Positions 18,308 to 27,416 are shown, counted from the first letter of the stretch. The stretch is DNA of 64,000 nucleotides from Candidatus Thiodiazotropha sp. LNASS1 (GCF_964212655.1 NZ_OZ156465.1:1860001-1924000), one strand, 5' to 3'. The notes: generated by a model from the letters alone, not told the origin. Numbers and translations: made by a program.

Positions 18308-20461
18308 ATGCATAGGGAAGTGCTCCTACGCTCAACTGCCTTCGGCATGATCATCGGCATGCTTGGCATTGCCATCAATTTTTTACCGGGCAGTGCCACT
18401 TGGGAGGAGAATTTTGGCTTAAGCCTGTTATTTGAGATGCGTGGACAACGCCCAGCCCCGGAGCAGGTCGTGATTATCTCGATCAATGGCCAGACCGCAG
18501 AACAGCTCGGATTGGGTGAGGAGATTCCGGACTGGCCCCGCTCTCTGCATGCCCAGTTGATCGAACGGCTGACGGAAGCCGGTGTCGCGGTGATCGCTTA
18601 CGACATCTTCTTTAAGAAATCACGTGATACAGGTCACGATGAGGTGATGGTCAAGGCTATAAAACGTGCCGGAAATGTCCTATTGGTGGCCTACCTGGAG
18701 CAGCAGCGAGTCTTAGACGAGCAATTGAATGTGCATATTGAAAGGCTGATACCGCCAACCGAAAGATTTGCCGAGTCTGCTGTCGGTATCGCCCCTTTTG
18801 TCCTGCCTAAAATACCGGTCAGAGTCAGTCGGTTTTGGACATTCACCGGAGAAAACAGACTGATTTCACTGCCAGCTGCGGCACTGCAGCTGTTCGTTGA
18901 CCCGGATGGCAGCCAGTTGAATAAATTACTGCAGTCCATAGGTGAAGCATCAGATCCGCCAGACAGCTGGCTGTCGCACACTTACCTTGTTAGCCGGATT
19001 CGCGACGATACCACCCTACAAGCCAACCTGCTTGATGCCTTCTCATACGGGCGGCAGTCGCAGTTGTCAAACCTTCAGCGACAGCGACTCGAGGCGTTAC
19101 TGAATCTCTATACAGGCGATGCTCATCCCTATCTCAATTTCTACGGTCCTCCGGGGAGTATTCAAACCATTCCGATTCACGATGCGCTTTCCGCCACACA
19201 GAAGGAACTTGCAAAACTCCGGGATAAGGTTGTTTTCATCGGCTATGCGGGCACCTATCAGCCAAGACAAAAGGATGGTTTCTATACCGTCTTCTCGCAA
19301 CCGAACGGCCTCGACCTGAGTGGCGTGGAGATTGCCGCCACTGCCTACGCCAACCTGCTTTCATCCGAGACACTCGCACCATTGAACAATGGTGGCCTGG
19401 TGCTGTTGTTACTCGGCTATGGATTGGGTATTACACTGTTATTCCGCTGGTTGCCAGGGATACGCGGCATTCTCGCAGGCATATTCATCTCCATTCTCTA
19501 TCTCACCCTGGTCTACAATCTCTTCAGCCAACAACATATCTGGCTTCCCTGGTTTGTTCCGCTAGTCATTCAAACCCCAGTATCGCTCATCCTGAGCCAG
19601 ACATGGCACTATCGCCAGATGAGAAGCAGTCGGGAGCGCTTGCGCGAGCTGTTTGGATACTATCTGCCCGGGGATGTCATTGATCACCTTGCACAGCAAA
19701 AAAAGGAACCGATGACAGCAGCCAGTTCTGCATTTGGCGTCTGCCTGGCAACCGATGCGCGGAACTACACTCAGTTTGCGGAAAAAATGGAACCCGTTGA
19801 TCTGCAGACTTATCTCAATCGCTATTACAAAATCCTGTTCAAGCCGGTGAGAGCCAGAAATGGCGTTGTTTCAGATGTGGTGGGTGATGCGATGCTGGCG
19901 ATCTGGCCCTCGACCGAACCTGATCCGTCACAGCATCAAATGGCTTGCGAAGCAGCATTGGAGATCAATCGCTCCCTGCAACAGTCAGACCTGGAACCAA
20001 AGCTCTTCACCCGCATAGGTCTGCACGCCGGTGAACTGGTCATGAGTCATGTAGGCGCCATCGACCATTTCGAATACAGGGCTGTAGGCGATATGGTGAA
20101 CACGACATCACGTATCGAAAATCTCAACAAGCTGTTGGGTACGGCAATCCTCGCTTCAAGCGAGGTAGTGAATGGCCTCAAGGGTATTGAAACCCGTGAA
20201 GTGGGGCAATTCTCGGTCGCCGGCAAACAGCATTCCATCACTATCCATGAGGTTTCCACGATGAGTGCGGAAGCCACACCCAGGTTACGTCAATTGCATG
20301 GAGATTTCGCTGAAGCATTGGCTGAATGGATGCATGGTAAACGGGGTACGGCTTATGAAAAATTCAAGCTGATCCTGAACGACCACCCCGATGACGGGCC
20401 AACTATGTACTACGTACAGCAGTACCGGGAACGCAGGAAATCACGAAAAAACCTTGTTTAG
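18308..20461 (+). CDS. CHASE2-domain class III nucleotide cyclase
   Basis: The protein has 717 residues. An N-terminal membrane segment (about 10-28), a periplasmic CHASE2 sensor (about 40-340) and three membrane helices (about 357-435) precede a class III adenylate/guanylate cyclase domain (about 475-650). Metal-binding aspartates are in CLATDARNYT and VVGDAMLAIW; the transition-state Asn and Arg are in GDMVNTTSRIENLN. The residues that set base specificity are unusual: Asp where adenylate cyclases have Lys (SDVVGD) and Arg after the Tyr (YRAVGD). The product is therefore most likely cAMP, but not certain. It is divergent from a Crp-family gene, and the two probably form one signalling unit. 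Confidence 0.88.
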   Translation: MHREVLLRSTAFGMIIGMLGIAINFLPGSATWEENFGLSLLFEMRGQRPAPEQVVIISINGQTAEQLGLGEEIPDWPRSLHAQLIERLTEAGVAVIAYDIFFKKSRDTGHDEVMVKAIKRAGNVLLVAYLEQQRVLDEQLNVHIERLIPPTERFAESAVGIAPFVLPKIPVRVSRFWTFTGENRLISLPAAALQLFVDPDGSQLNKLLQSIGEASDPPDSWLSHTYLVSRIRDDTTLQANLLDAFSYGRQSQLSNLQRQRLEALLNLYTGDAHPYLNFYGPPGSIQTIPIHDALSATQKELAKLRDKVVFIGYAGTYQPRQKDGFYTVFSQPNGLDLSGVEIAATAYANLLSSETLAPLNNGGLVLLLLGYGLGITLLFRWLPGIRGILAGIFISILYLTLVYNLFSQQHIWLPWFVPLVIQTPVSLILSQTWHYRQMRSSRERLRELFGYYLPGDVIDHLAQQKKEPMTAASSAFGVCLATDARNYTQFAEKMEPVDLQTYLNRYYKILFKPVRARNGVVSDVVGDAMLAIWPSTEPDPSQHQMACEAALEINRSLQQSDLEPKLFTRIGLHAGELVMSHVGAIDHFEYRAVGDMVNTTSRIENLNKLLGTAILASSEVVNGLKGIETREVGQFSVAGKQHSITIHEVSTMSAEATPRLRQLHGDFAEALAEWMHGKRGTAYEKFKLILNDHPDDGPTMYYVQQYRERRKSRKNLV

Positions 20462-20510
20462 CTACACGCCAGGCAGCTTAACAGAATAAAATGTGCGGGG
20501 GCGGATACCG

Positions 20511-20954
20511 TTAATGCACCCAGCCACCTACCTGCCTGTTCATGGAGTTGGTCCATTCATATCGGGCATGATACCCATCATTGGAATCCTGTTTTTTCCC
20601 ATTTGCAGCGGAACAGATTGCGGAATGGTTTTTCCTGCCAACTTCGACCACTACATTCTCATACCCGGCAACCGACAGCACATTAGCAGCCATGATTCCC
20701 TGGTGATACGATGAGGCCATGAGACTGACAATGGTGCTCCTGTTCAATCCACGCTCTATCACCAGTTCATCGACACGCAGCAGAAATGCGCTGTTTGACT
20801 GGCTTCTGTAGGACTTCATGAATTCACTCCACTCATCCACATCTATAGCTATGTAGGGGATATGTGCGTCTACCGTCTCCAGGGAGCCCAATAATAGAAC
20901 CTCTACACTCCTGCGTACATCGATACACAATGACCTGTTACTCGATTTCCACAT
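20511..20954 (-). CDS. Small protein resembling a rhodanese domain without its cysteine
   Basis: The protein has 147 residues; the ATG at 20954 has GAGG 9 bases upstream. It reads like a rhodanese fold: CIDVRRSVEV, then AHIPYIAI, then a loop RGLNRST and AANVLSVAGYENVVV. In active rhodaneses the loop begins with a catalytic Cys (C-R-x-G-N-R-S); here the equivalent residue is Glu. It is thus probably not a sulfurtransferase and may be a binding or regulatory protein. A Gly/Asn/His-rich tail follows. It is convergent with the cyclase gene. The fold call is from motif pattern only. Confidence 0.5.
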   Translation of the reverse strand: MWKSSNRSLCIDVRRSVEVLLLGSLETVDAHIPYIAIDVDEWSEFMKSYRSQSNSAFLLRVDELVIERGLNRSTIVSLMASSYHQGIMAANVLSVAGYENVVVEVGRKNHSAICSAANGKKQDSNDGYHARYEWTNSMNRQVGGWVH

Positions 20955-21056
20955 CACTAATGACCTCTATTTAGTCATCAAAGCCCATCAATCCGGGATT
21001 GTCGGGAAAACTGCGAATACATCAGAGCTTTCTCAGCAGTCAGTTACCGTCAGCCA

Positions 21057-21803
21057 CTAGCGTGCTCCATGCCCGGTCAATACCACAGGAATGGTTTGAA
21101 AAAGAATCAGGATATCCATCCACAGACTGTTACGACGAATGTAACTGAGGTCGTAATAGAGCTTGTTCGCGGCGTCATCGACTGTCTCACCATAGGGATA
21201 TCGTACTTGGGCCCAGCCGGTGATACCCGGTTTTACCTGATGCCTGAGTGCATAACCGTTGATCTGTTTTTGAAAACGCGAAACAAACTCGGGTCTCTCC
21301 GGCCGAGGTCCAACCAGACTCATCTCGCCTTTCAACACATTCAACAGTTGCGGCAGCTCATCAATGCGCGTGCTGCGCAATACCCGACCGATACGTGTTA
21401 CGCGCACATCGTTAACGCTCGCCATCTGTGGTCCTGACTTCTCCGCATCGACCCGCATGCTCCTGAATTTCAGAATATAGAATTCGCGTCCCCTGTAACC
21501 GACACGAAGCTGACGATAGAAGACAGGTTCACGCCCTAATGTGCTCAGCCAAATCAGCGTCATGGTAGTAAGCATGACCGGACTCATGAGCACAAGCATC
21601 AGTACACTCATGACGATATCGAACTGTCTTTTTCCGGGTATCTCGTGCGTCGCAGCCCTGGAAACGACCAATTGATTGAAAACCAGATAATCCCTGATCG
21701 AAGCCAGTGGGTTGATAACACCCAGCGAATCGGTAGTACTGATATGATCCAGTTGATAGTCGTTGTTGAAGTCACTGGAAACAGAGTCATATTCTCCGCT
21801 CAT
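21057..21803 (-). CDS. Undecaprenyl-phosphate sugar phosphotransferase (bacterial sugar transferase)
   Basis: The protein has 248 residues. It has one membrane hairpin/segment ([27 protein letters not shown], split here as about 62-88) and the catalytic domain of polyprenyl-phosphate sugar-1-P transferases: [44 protein letters not shown] and [17 protein letters not shown]. It would place the first sugar phosphate on undecaprenyl phosphate and so start exopolysaccharide or O-antigen synthesis. It lacks the four extra N-terminal helices of WcaJ-size members. ATG at 21803 follows GTGAGGAG. No other polysaccharide genes are nearby, so it is an orphan initiator. Confidence 0.9.
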   Translation of the reverse strand: MSGEYDSVSSDFNNDYQLDHISTTDSLGVINPLASIRDYLVFNQLVVSRAATHEIPGKRQFDIVMSVLMLVLMSPVMLTTMTLIWLSTLGREPVFYRQLRVGYRGREFYILKFRSMRVDAEKSGPQMASVNDVRVTRIGRVLRSTRIDELPQLLNVLKGEMSLVGPRPERPEFVSRFQKQINGYALRHQVKPGITGWAQVRYPYGETVDDAANKLYYDLSYIRRNSLWMDILILFQTIPVVLTGHGAR

Positions 21804-21977
21804 AGTCGTTCTCCTCACTCCTAGTTATTCTGTTATTGATCTTCTTCGCAGCCCGGCCACTATCTCCATTACTCAGTAATTTGAAGGCCTATCGATAACG
21901 GGCGGCACGAAGATCTTGTATGGGAATATGATTTCAGATACTGACTGCTTGTAAGTATCGAAAGGAGCACGTGGAAT

Positions 21978-22001
21978 ATGTGACTTTTTTACTTGTCACA
22001 T
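21978..22001. promoter_or_regulatory. Perfect 7-bp inverted repeat, candidate operator
   Basis: ATGTGAC at 21978-21984 and GTCACAT at 21995-22001 are separated by 10 bases. It lies about 175 bp upstream of the sugar transferase gene. The half-sites resemble those near the Crp-like gene, but the spacing differs. Confidence 0.4.
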
Positions 22002-22057
22002 CGATGCATTCTTTGTATTAGTCTGGAGATATCATGGAATTGGGCAGGGATTTACGC

Positions 22058-22720
22058 TCACTGGGCACCCGCTGCTTGAGCGTACGGTTGCCTGGATCCT
22101 AAGTGCAACATGGCTTTTTCCGACAGATCCTCGGCAATGCTGAACAGCGAGGTCAACTCTTGATCGGAGTCGATGCTGATATGTGAATCGACCTGGTTAC
22201 CGAATACAGGTATAAATTCAGCATCCAGGTCTGGTACTTGGTTCCATGACAGCACAGCCCTCACTCTAGGCTGAGCACCATGTCTGATGGCACGGTTGTA
22301 GCGAGCGGTCTCGAATCCACAGGAGACAAGATGATAGACCGGAAGTTGCCGCTTGATCCCCTCATCAATCGCGTCGCACACTTTGAAGTGGCTCAGCCCA
22401 GCCACCTGCAGCCCATCTCCATCGCCCCAATCGATAAAAAACCTGACATATTCGATTGAGCCGTGACGCCGCAGTATCCCGCTGTAGCCATCCGACTGAC
22501 GAATACTGACCACTGCCATCAGCCGTGAATCACTCGGGTTGAACGCTACACACAGCAACTCCTCCCAGTGGGTGACGGTTGAATATCTCCTAGCAACCCG
22601 CAATACCTCTCTGGGTGCCAGTTTGCCGGCAAAAAGGTTTGCCAAAAGGACATTTCTTGTCAATATCAGCTCATTTAAGCTGTTTTCTCCGCAGGCATCT
22701 TTCGGCTCCATGTGATCCAT
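22058..22720 (-). CDS. Hypothetical protein of 220 residues
   Basis: I do not recognise a named family. The ATG at 22720 is preferred because GAGG lies 8 bases upstream; a GTG at 22747 has no proper spacing. No signal peptide or membrane segment is seen. The middle has GSIEYVRFFIDWGDGDG and a Cys-containing LVSCGFETARYNRAIRHG; then RVRAVLSWNQVPDLDAEFIPVFGN, a Trp/Pro-containing segment that looks conserved-domain-like. It is probably cytoplasmic and globular. It sits alone between the sugar transferase and the NhaD genes. Confidence 0.6.
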   Translation of the reverse strand: MDHMEPKDACGENSLNELILTRNVLLANLFAGKLAPREVLRVARRYSTVTHWEELLCVAFNPSDSRLMAVVSIRQSDGYSGILRRHGSIEYVRFFIDWGDGDGLQVAGLSHFKVCDAIDEGIKRQLPVYHLVSCGFETARYNRAIRHGAQPRVRAVLSWNQVPDLDAEFIPVFGNQVDSHISIDSDQELTSLFSIAEDLSEKAMLHLGSRQPYAQAAGAQ

Positions 22721-22810
22721 CAGCAGGTCCTCAATCCGACACTTCACCCTCTGCGGAACACTATTTCACTTCTTAAACGGCTTCTCATATGACATGACAC
22801 CACCGCAGGG

Positions 22811-22825
22811 TGTGACTTATTCACT
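22811..22825. promoter_or_regulatory. Second TGTGA-N5-TCAC palindrome
   Basis: TGTGA at 22811-22815 and TCACT at 22821-22825 have the same 5-base spacing as the site near the peptidase gene. It is about 90 bp upstream of the 22058-22720 gene on the minus strand and 200 bp upstream of nhaD on the plus strand. It could be a Crp-family site. Confidence 0.4.
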
Positions 22826-23022
22826 TGACAATCGTCCGGTCCATTTCAGCTCCTACCTGGAAAAACACGACGGAGCCAATCAAAGCAGGCAAATATATAT
22901 TGGATTTGGCATATTTATGCCCATCTGCAAGGGAAACAGTTGACCCGCCAGCGGCCATCACAGAGAATTCGAGGTTTGTGACAAATAGCGGCCGACAATA
23001 ATCAAATTTTTGGGGTGCATCA

Positions 23023-24498
23023 GTGAGACTTATCGCAACCGTACTTATCTCCCTTCTCCTGCCATCCGCTGCATTCGCTGCGGCATCATCCGGAGGGGAC
23101 CGTTTCGACCTGACCAACCACTGGGTCGGTTTCACCGCTATCGGTATTTTTACAGTTGCTTACCTGCTGGTGATGGCTGAGGAGTTCACTCATCTAAGGA
23201 AATCCAAACCGGTAATCCTGGCCGCCGGCTTGATCTGGGGATTGATTGCCTGGTACTACAACACACACGGCCTTCCCCACACGGCGGAAGAGATGGTACG
23301 CCATAATCTTCTTGAATATGCAGAATTGATGCTTTTCCTATTGGTGGCAATGACCTACATAAACGCCATGGACGAGCGGAACGTATTCGAAAAACTACGT
23401 TCCTGGCTGGTCAGCAAAGGCTTCGGTTTCCGTAAACTCTTTTGGATAACCGGTGTGCTCGCCTTTTTTATATCCCCTGTTGCCGACAACCTCACCACCG
23501 CACTGCTGATGTGCGCGGTAGTTCTTGCGGTGGGCGGTAGCAACACGAAATTCGTGCTCCTGGCCTGCATCAACATCGTGGTCGCGGCGAATGCCGGTGG
23601 CGCCTTCAGCCCATTTGGCGACATCACCACTCTGATGGTATGGCAGAAATCGGTCACCACCCCCCAGGGTCCCGTCGATTTCTGGGCATTCTTCGCCCTG
23701 TTTGTCCCGTCACTGGTAAACTGGCTGATACCGGCCGCAATCATGCATTTTGCGGTACCTGATGAGAAACCCCAAGGCGGTGGTGAAGATGTCGAGTTGA
23801 AACGTGGCGCCAAGCGTATCATGGTCTTTTTCCTGGCAACCATCGTTACCGCGGTCAGCTTTCACAACTTCCTCGGCATGCCGCCCGTGATCGGTATGTT
23901 GACCGGCTTGGCCTACCTCCAGTTCTTCGGCTTCTACCTGAAAAAGACCTTTCACCTGGATCATCCGCAATTGAGCAATGAGGACCGGATCGAGATGGAG
24001 CATGACGGACAGATGGGCGACATGGTCTCGTTCGATGTCTTCAATAAGGTGGCCCGCGCCGAATGGGATACCCTGCTCTTTTTCTATGGCGTGGTACTTT
24101 GTGTGGGCGGTCTTGGCTTTATCGGCTATCTCGCGGTGGTTTCCGAAATGATGTACACCCAGTGGGGTGCGGCAATGGAGCTGACCCCGGCGATGAATGC
24201 AACACCTGCAAACATTATGGTTGGCATACTCTCAGCAATTGTCGACAATATCCCGGTAATGTTCGCGGTTCTGACCATGATGCCCGATATGTCCATGGGT
24301 CAGTGGCTGCTGGTTACGCTCACCGCGGGCGTAGGCGGCTCGATGCTCTCGATCGGCTCTGCTGCCGGTGTCGCCCTGATGGGGCAGGCACGTGGAAAGT
24401 ACACCTTTTTCGGCCATCTTAAATGGGCACCGGTAATTGCGCTCGGATATGCCGCCAGCATTGTGGTCCATCTGTGGATCAACTCGGGTAGCTTCTGA
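23023..24498 (+). CDS. nhaD: NhaD-type Na+/H+ antiporter, copy 1
   Basis: The protein has 491 residues and about 12 membrane segments. It begins with a signal-like hydrophobic stretch ending in AFAAAS, as NhaD proteins do. Family marks are PVADNLTTALLM, NAGGAFSPFGDITTLMVWQ and late DNIPVMFAVLTMM and GSMLSIGSAAGVALMGQ, where the polar and acidic residues of discontinuous helices bind the ion. It exports sodium in exchange for protons. The start is GTG at 23023, with a weak ribosome site. A close paralogue follows after 110 bp. Confidence 0.92.
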   Translation: MRLIATVLISLLLPSAAFAAASSGGDRFDLTNHWVGFTAIGIFTVAYLLVMAEEFTHLRKSKPVILAAGLIWGLIAWYYNTHGLPHTAEEMVRHNLLEYAELMLFLLVAMTYINAMDERNVFEKLRSWLVSKGFGFRKLFWITGVLAFFISPVADNLTTALLMCAVVLAVGGSNTKFVLLACINIVVAANAGGAFSPFGDITTLMVWQKSVTTPQGPVDFWAFFALFVPSLVNWLIPAAIMHFAVPDEKPQGGGEDVELKRGAKRIMVFFLATIVTAVSFHNFLGMPPVIGMLTGLAYLQFFGFYLKKTFHLDHPQLSNEDRIEMEHDGQMGDMVSFDVFNKVARAEWDTLLFFYGVVLCVGGLGFIGYLAVVSEMMYTQWGAAMELTPAMNATPANIMVGILSAIVDNIPVMFAVLTMMPDMSMGQWLLVTLTAGVGGSMLSIGSAAGVALMGQARGKYTFFGHLKWAPVIALGYAASIVVHLWINSGSF

Positions 24499-24608
24499 AT
24501 CAGACACGACGGCTGTCAGTCCCAACATAACAATCAGCTTGGATAACGTAAAAACGGCTAGAAACAGGTAGTACCGCTTAATCAATAGATCGTAGTCCAA
24601 AAGCATAC

Positions 24609-26048
24609 ATGAAGAGACTGACAGTTTCGCTAGCCCTTTTCTGCGCTCTCCCCAGTCTGGCTCTGGCGGATCCCATGTCGGCCAGTGGCGACAGTATGAG
24701 CACCCACTGGGTGGGCTATCTCAGTCTGACGGTCTTTGTACTTGCCCTGATAGCGGTCACCCTTGAAGAGTTCATAGAGCTGCGCAAGTCTAAACCCATG
24801 CTGTTTGCAGCAGGGATTATCTGGGGCATGATCGGCTGGCATTCCCATCAATATACCGGCGGGCATGAAGCCGAACATGCGCTCAGGCATAGTCTTCTGC
24901 AGTATTTCGAGTTAATGCTGTTCATTCTGGTGGTGATGACCTATATCAACGCCCTGGCTGAACGACGCGTATTTCTGTCACTGCGCACCTGGGTCGCCAA
25001 CCGCAAATACAGCTATAAACATCTCTTCTGGACGATCGGTATCACAACCTTTTTCCTGTCCCCCTTTCTCGACAACCTGTCAACTGCATTGCTGATGGGC
25101 GCTGTGGTTCTGAATTTGGAGCGGGACAACCAACGATTTGTGACACTCTCCTGCGTCAATGTCGTGATCGCCTCCAATTCGGGTGGCGCCTTCAGCCCAT
25201 TTGGCGACATCACCACCCTGATGGTATGGCAGCAGGATATTATCAGCACTAGCGGACGGGTGGACTTTTTTTCATTCTTCTCGCTGTTTTTACCCTCCCT
25301 GGTCAGCTACCTCGTACCTGCGGCGATCATGCATTTCGCACTCCCCGAAGGTCACCTCTCAAGCAGGCAGGAACAGATACCCATGCGACGTGGTGCAAAA
25401 CGCATCATGGGGTTATTCCTGTTGACGATCGCAACCGCAGTCTTTTTCCAGGGCCAACTGTTGCTTCCCGCCACTATCGGTGTGATGACCGGGCTCTCCT
25501 ATCTGCAGTTTTTCGGCTACTTTCTCAAAAAAACCCATCAACCCAGTGAAGAGAGGATCACAACCACTGAATCACCCGATTTCTCCATAGTCGTCGAGAG
25601 CAGACAGCCCTTCGATGTATTTTTGCGCGTCGCCAGATCAGAATGGGACACACTGCTTTTTCTATATGGCGTCATTCTCTGTGTCAGCGGCCTGGGTTAT
25701 CTCGGCTATCTGACGCTGGTCTCCGAATTGCTCTACATTCAGTGGGGCGCAACGATGGCCAACATCTCCATTGGTATCGCCTCCTCCGTGCTCGAAAACA
25801 TCCCCACCATGTCAATAGTACTCAACATGCGACCGGAAATGTCGCTCGGTCAATGGCTACTGGTCACACTCACCGCCGGTATCGGTGGCAGTCTGCTGTC
25901 GATTGGATCAGCGGCCGGGGTAGCCTTAATGGGTCAGGCAAAGGGAAAGTACACATTTTTCACCCACCTGCGCTGGACTCCGGCAATCGCACTGGGTTTT
26001 TTCGCCGGTATCCTCGTTCACCTCTGGCTCAATGCCAATTTGTTCTGA
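24609..26048 (+). CDS. nhaD: NhaD-type Na+/H+ antiporter, copy 2
   Basis: This 479-residue paralogue of the upstream gene keeps the same marks: PFLDNLSTALLMG, NSGGAFSPFGDITTLMVWQ, VLENIPTMSIVL and GSLLSIGSAAGVALMGQ. Notable changes are Glu for Asp in the late DNIP motif (ENIP) and a shorter central loop. The pair arose by tandem duplication. Differences in the ion-binding motif suggest that the two copies differ in ion or pH preference, which is inferred. Confidence 0.92.
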   Translation: MKRLTVSLALFCALPSLALADPMSASGDSMSTHWVGYLSLTVFVLALIAVTLEEFIELRKSKPMLFAAGIIWGMIGWHSHQYTGGHEAEHALRHSLLQYFELMLFILVVMTYINALAERRVFLSLRTWVANRKYSYKHLFWTIGITTFFLSPFLDNLSTALLMGAVVLNLERDNQRFVTLSCVNVVIASNSGGAFSPFGDITTLMVWQQDIISTSGRVDFFSFFSLFLPSLVSYLVPAAIMHFALPEGHLSSRQEQIPMRRGAKRIMGLFLLTIATAVFFQGQLLLPATIGVMTGLSYLQFFGYFLKKTHQPSEERITTTESPDFSIVVESRQPFDVFLRVARSEWDTLLFLYGVILCVSGLGYLGYLTLVSELLYIQWGATMANISIGIASSVLENIPTMSIVLNMRPEMSLGQWLLVTLTAGIGGSLLSIGSAAGVALMGQAKGKYTFFTHLRWTPAIALGFFAGILVHLWLNANLF

Positions 26049-26494
26049 AAGGTAATGGTATTCCGACCCCATTGCGCCGCTGAGGAAGCCGTTTCAGGCT
26101 GCGAAAAAAGAGACTACTAAAGGGGCATCAACGAAAACCAACCGATCCAAAATACTTTAATATTTATTTGATTTTAAGAGTTATTTTACATCTGTCCCAG
26201 CGACCGCCCGAGATCACCAACCATCCCTGACCAGGTACCTGTTCGTGCCATACCCGCATCTGTGTAATTGCGCAATGCAGCATTCTGTGTGGGTAAAACA
26301 GAATCCGGCCAGCCGGCCCTCCCTGTTGTGCCGATGATTCGAAATACGGGATCCATTGTCACTGGAAATCGGACATCTCCGTGTTATAGTTGGCACCAAT
26401 TTTTTACCCATAACCTAGTCCGATGAGAACAATACAGCCTCTATAGAGGCCTACCGGACAGCACAATATAATGAATTAGATAAGGGAGAAGCTT
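26049..26494. other. Intergenic region upstream of cbbP
   Basis: This 446-bp spacer has no convincing gene. It holds an AT-rich stretch at 26150-26190 and, near its end, a 14-bp palindrome and a TATAAT hexamer, listed separately. Confidence 0.5.
26437..26472 (+). promoter_or_regulatory. Palindrome and -10 hexamer upstream of cbbP
   Basis: GCCTCTATAGAGGC is a perfect 14-bp palindrome at 26437-26450. TATAAT follows at 26467-26472, 22 bases before the ATG. The palindrome covers the place where a -35 element would be, so a protein bound there could block or replace it. Confidence 0.5.
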
Positions 26495-27367
26495 ATGTCT
26501 AAAAAGCATCCTGTGGTTGCAGTAACCGGCTCATCCGGCGCCGGTACAACCACTGTCAAACGCGCCTTCGAGCATATCTTCTATCGCGACGGCTTCAAGT
26601 CTGCGGTGGTAGAGGGCGACAGTTTCCACCGGTACACGCGTGTGGAAATGCGAGAAAAAATGGCACAAGGTTTGAGCCATTTTGGTCCCGAAGCTAACCA
26701 TTTCGACAAGATTGCCGAACTGTTTAAAACCTACGGGGAGACCGGGGGCGGACAAAAACGCTACTATCTGCATAGCCCGGAAGAGGCCGCCGAACACAAT
26801 GCCCGACTCGGTTGTGATCAGCAGCCTGGTGAGTTCACCCCTTGGGAAACCCTCGATGAGGGTACTGACCTGCTATTTTATGAAGGCCTTCACGGCATGG
26901 TCGTGGATGGTAATGTGGATGTTGCCAAGTATGTGGACTTGGGGGTCGGCGTGGTTCCGATCGTCAACCTGGAATGGATCCAGAAGATTTTTCGCGATAA
27001 TGCCGAGCGCGGTTACAGCGAAGAGGCAATCGTCGACACAATCATGCGTCGCATGCCTGACTATATCAACCACATTACACCGCAGTTCTCCCGCACCGAC
27101 ATCAACTTCCAACGGGTGCCGACGGTCGATACCTCAAACCCTTTCATCGCCCGCGACATTCCGACGCCGGATGAGAGCTTCGTCGTCATCCGTTTCAGCG
27201 ATCCCAAGAAGTTCGATATCGACTTCCCCTATCTCCTGTCGATGATCGACGGCTCATTCATGTCTCGTCGCAACAGTATCGTCGTACCCGGCGGCAAGAT
27301 GGGTTTTTCCATGGAGATTGTCCTGCAACCCATCATCGAACGCATGATGGATGCCCGAAACGTTTAA
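26495..27367 (+). CDS. cbbP: Phosphoribulokinase
   Basis: The enzyme makes ribulose-1,5-bisphosphate, the RuBisCO substrate, from ribulose-5-phosphate and ATP. It has 290 residues, the size of the octameric proteobacterial type. The P-loop GSSGAGTTT is at 12-20, and VEGDSFHRYTR and FYEGLHGMV carry the catalytic Asp and Glu. A strong AAGGGAGAA site precedes the ATG. It lies 4.3 kb upstream of cbbL with gloB and dxs between, so it is regulated as its own unit and ends at a strong hairpin. Confidence 0.96.
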   Translation: MSKKHPVVAVTGSSGAGTTTVKRAFEHIFYRDGFKSAVVEGDSFHRYTRVEMREKMAQGLSHFGPEANHFDKIAELFKTYGETGGGQKRYYLHSPEEAAEHNARLGCDQQPGEFTPWETLDEGTDLLFYEGLHGMVVDGNVDVAKYVDLGVGVVPIVNLEWIQKIFRDNAERGYSEEAIVDTIMRRMPDYINHITPQFSRTDINFQRVPTVDTSNPFIARDIPTPDESFVVIRFSDPKKFDIDFPYLLSMIDGSFMSRRNSIVVPGGKMGFSMEIVLQPIIERMMDARNV

Positions 27368-27381
27368 CTTGTCCAGTGAGC

Positions 27382-27416
27382 GGCCGCATAGCCATTAGGT
27401 TATGCGGCCCCCTTTA
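27382..27416. terminator. Hairpin terminator between cbbP and gloB
   Basis: A 9-bp stem (GGCCGCATA at 27382-27390 with its complement at 27401-27409) is followed by CCCTTT. It lies between convergent genes and mainly serves cbbP. Confidence 0.7.

Noticed and set aside
22821-23135. A 104-codon minus-strand frame overlapping the nhaD start
   Set aside because: It overlaps the signal-like start of a clear antiporter gene and shows no domain of its own.
26214-26411. A 65-codon minus-strand frame upstream of cbbP
   Set aside because: Composition rich in Arg, Cys and His, no ribosome site; likely chance.
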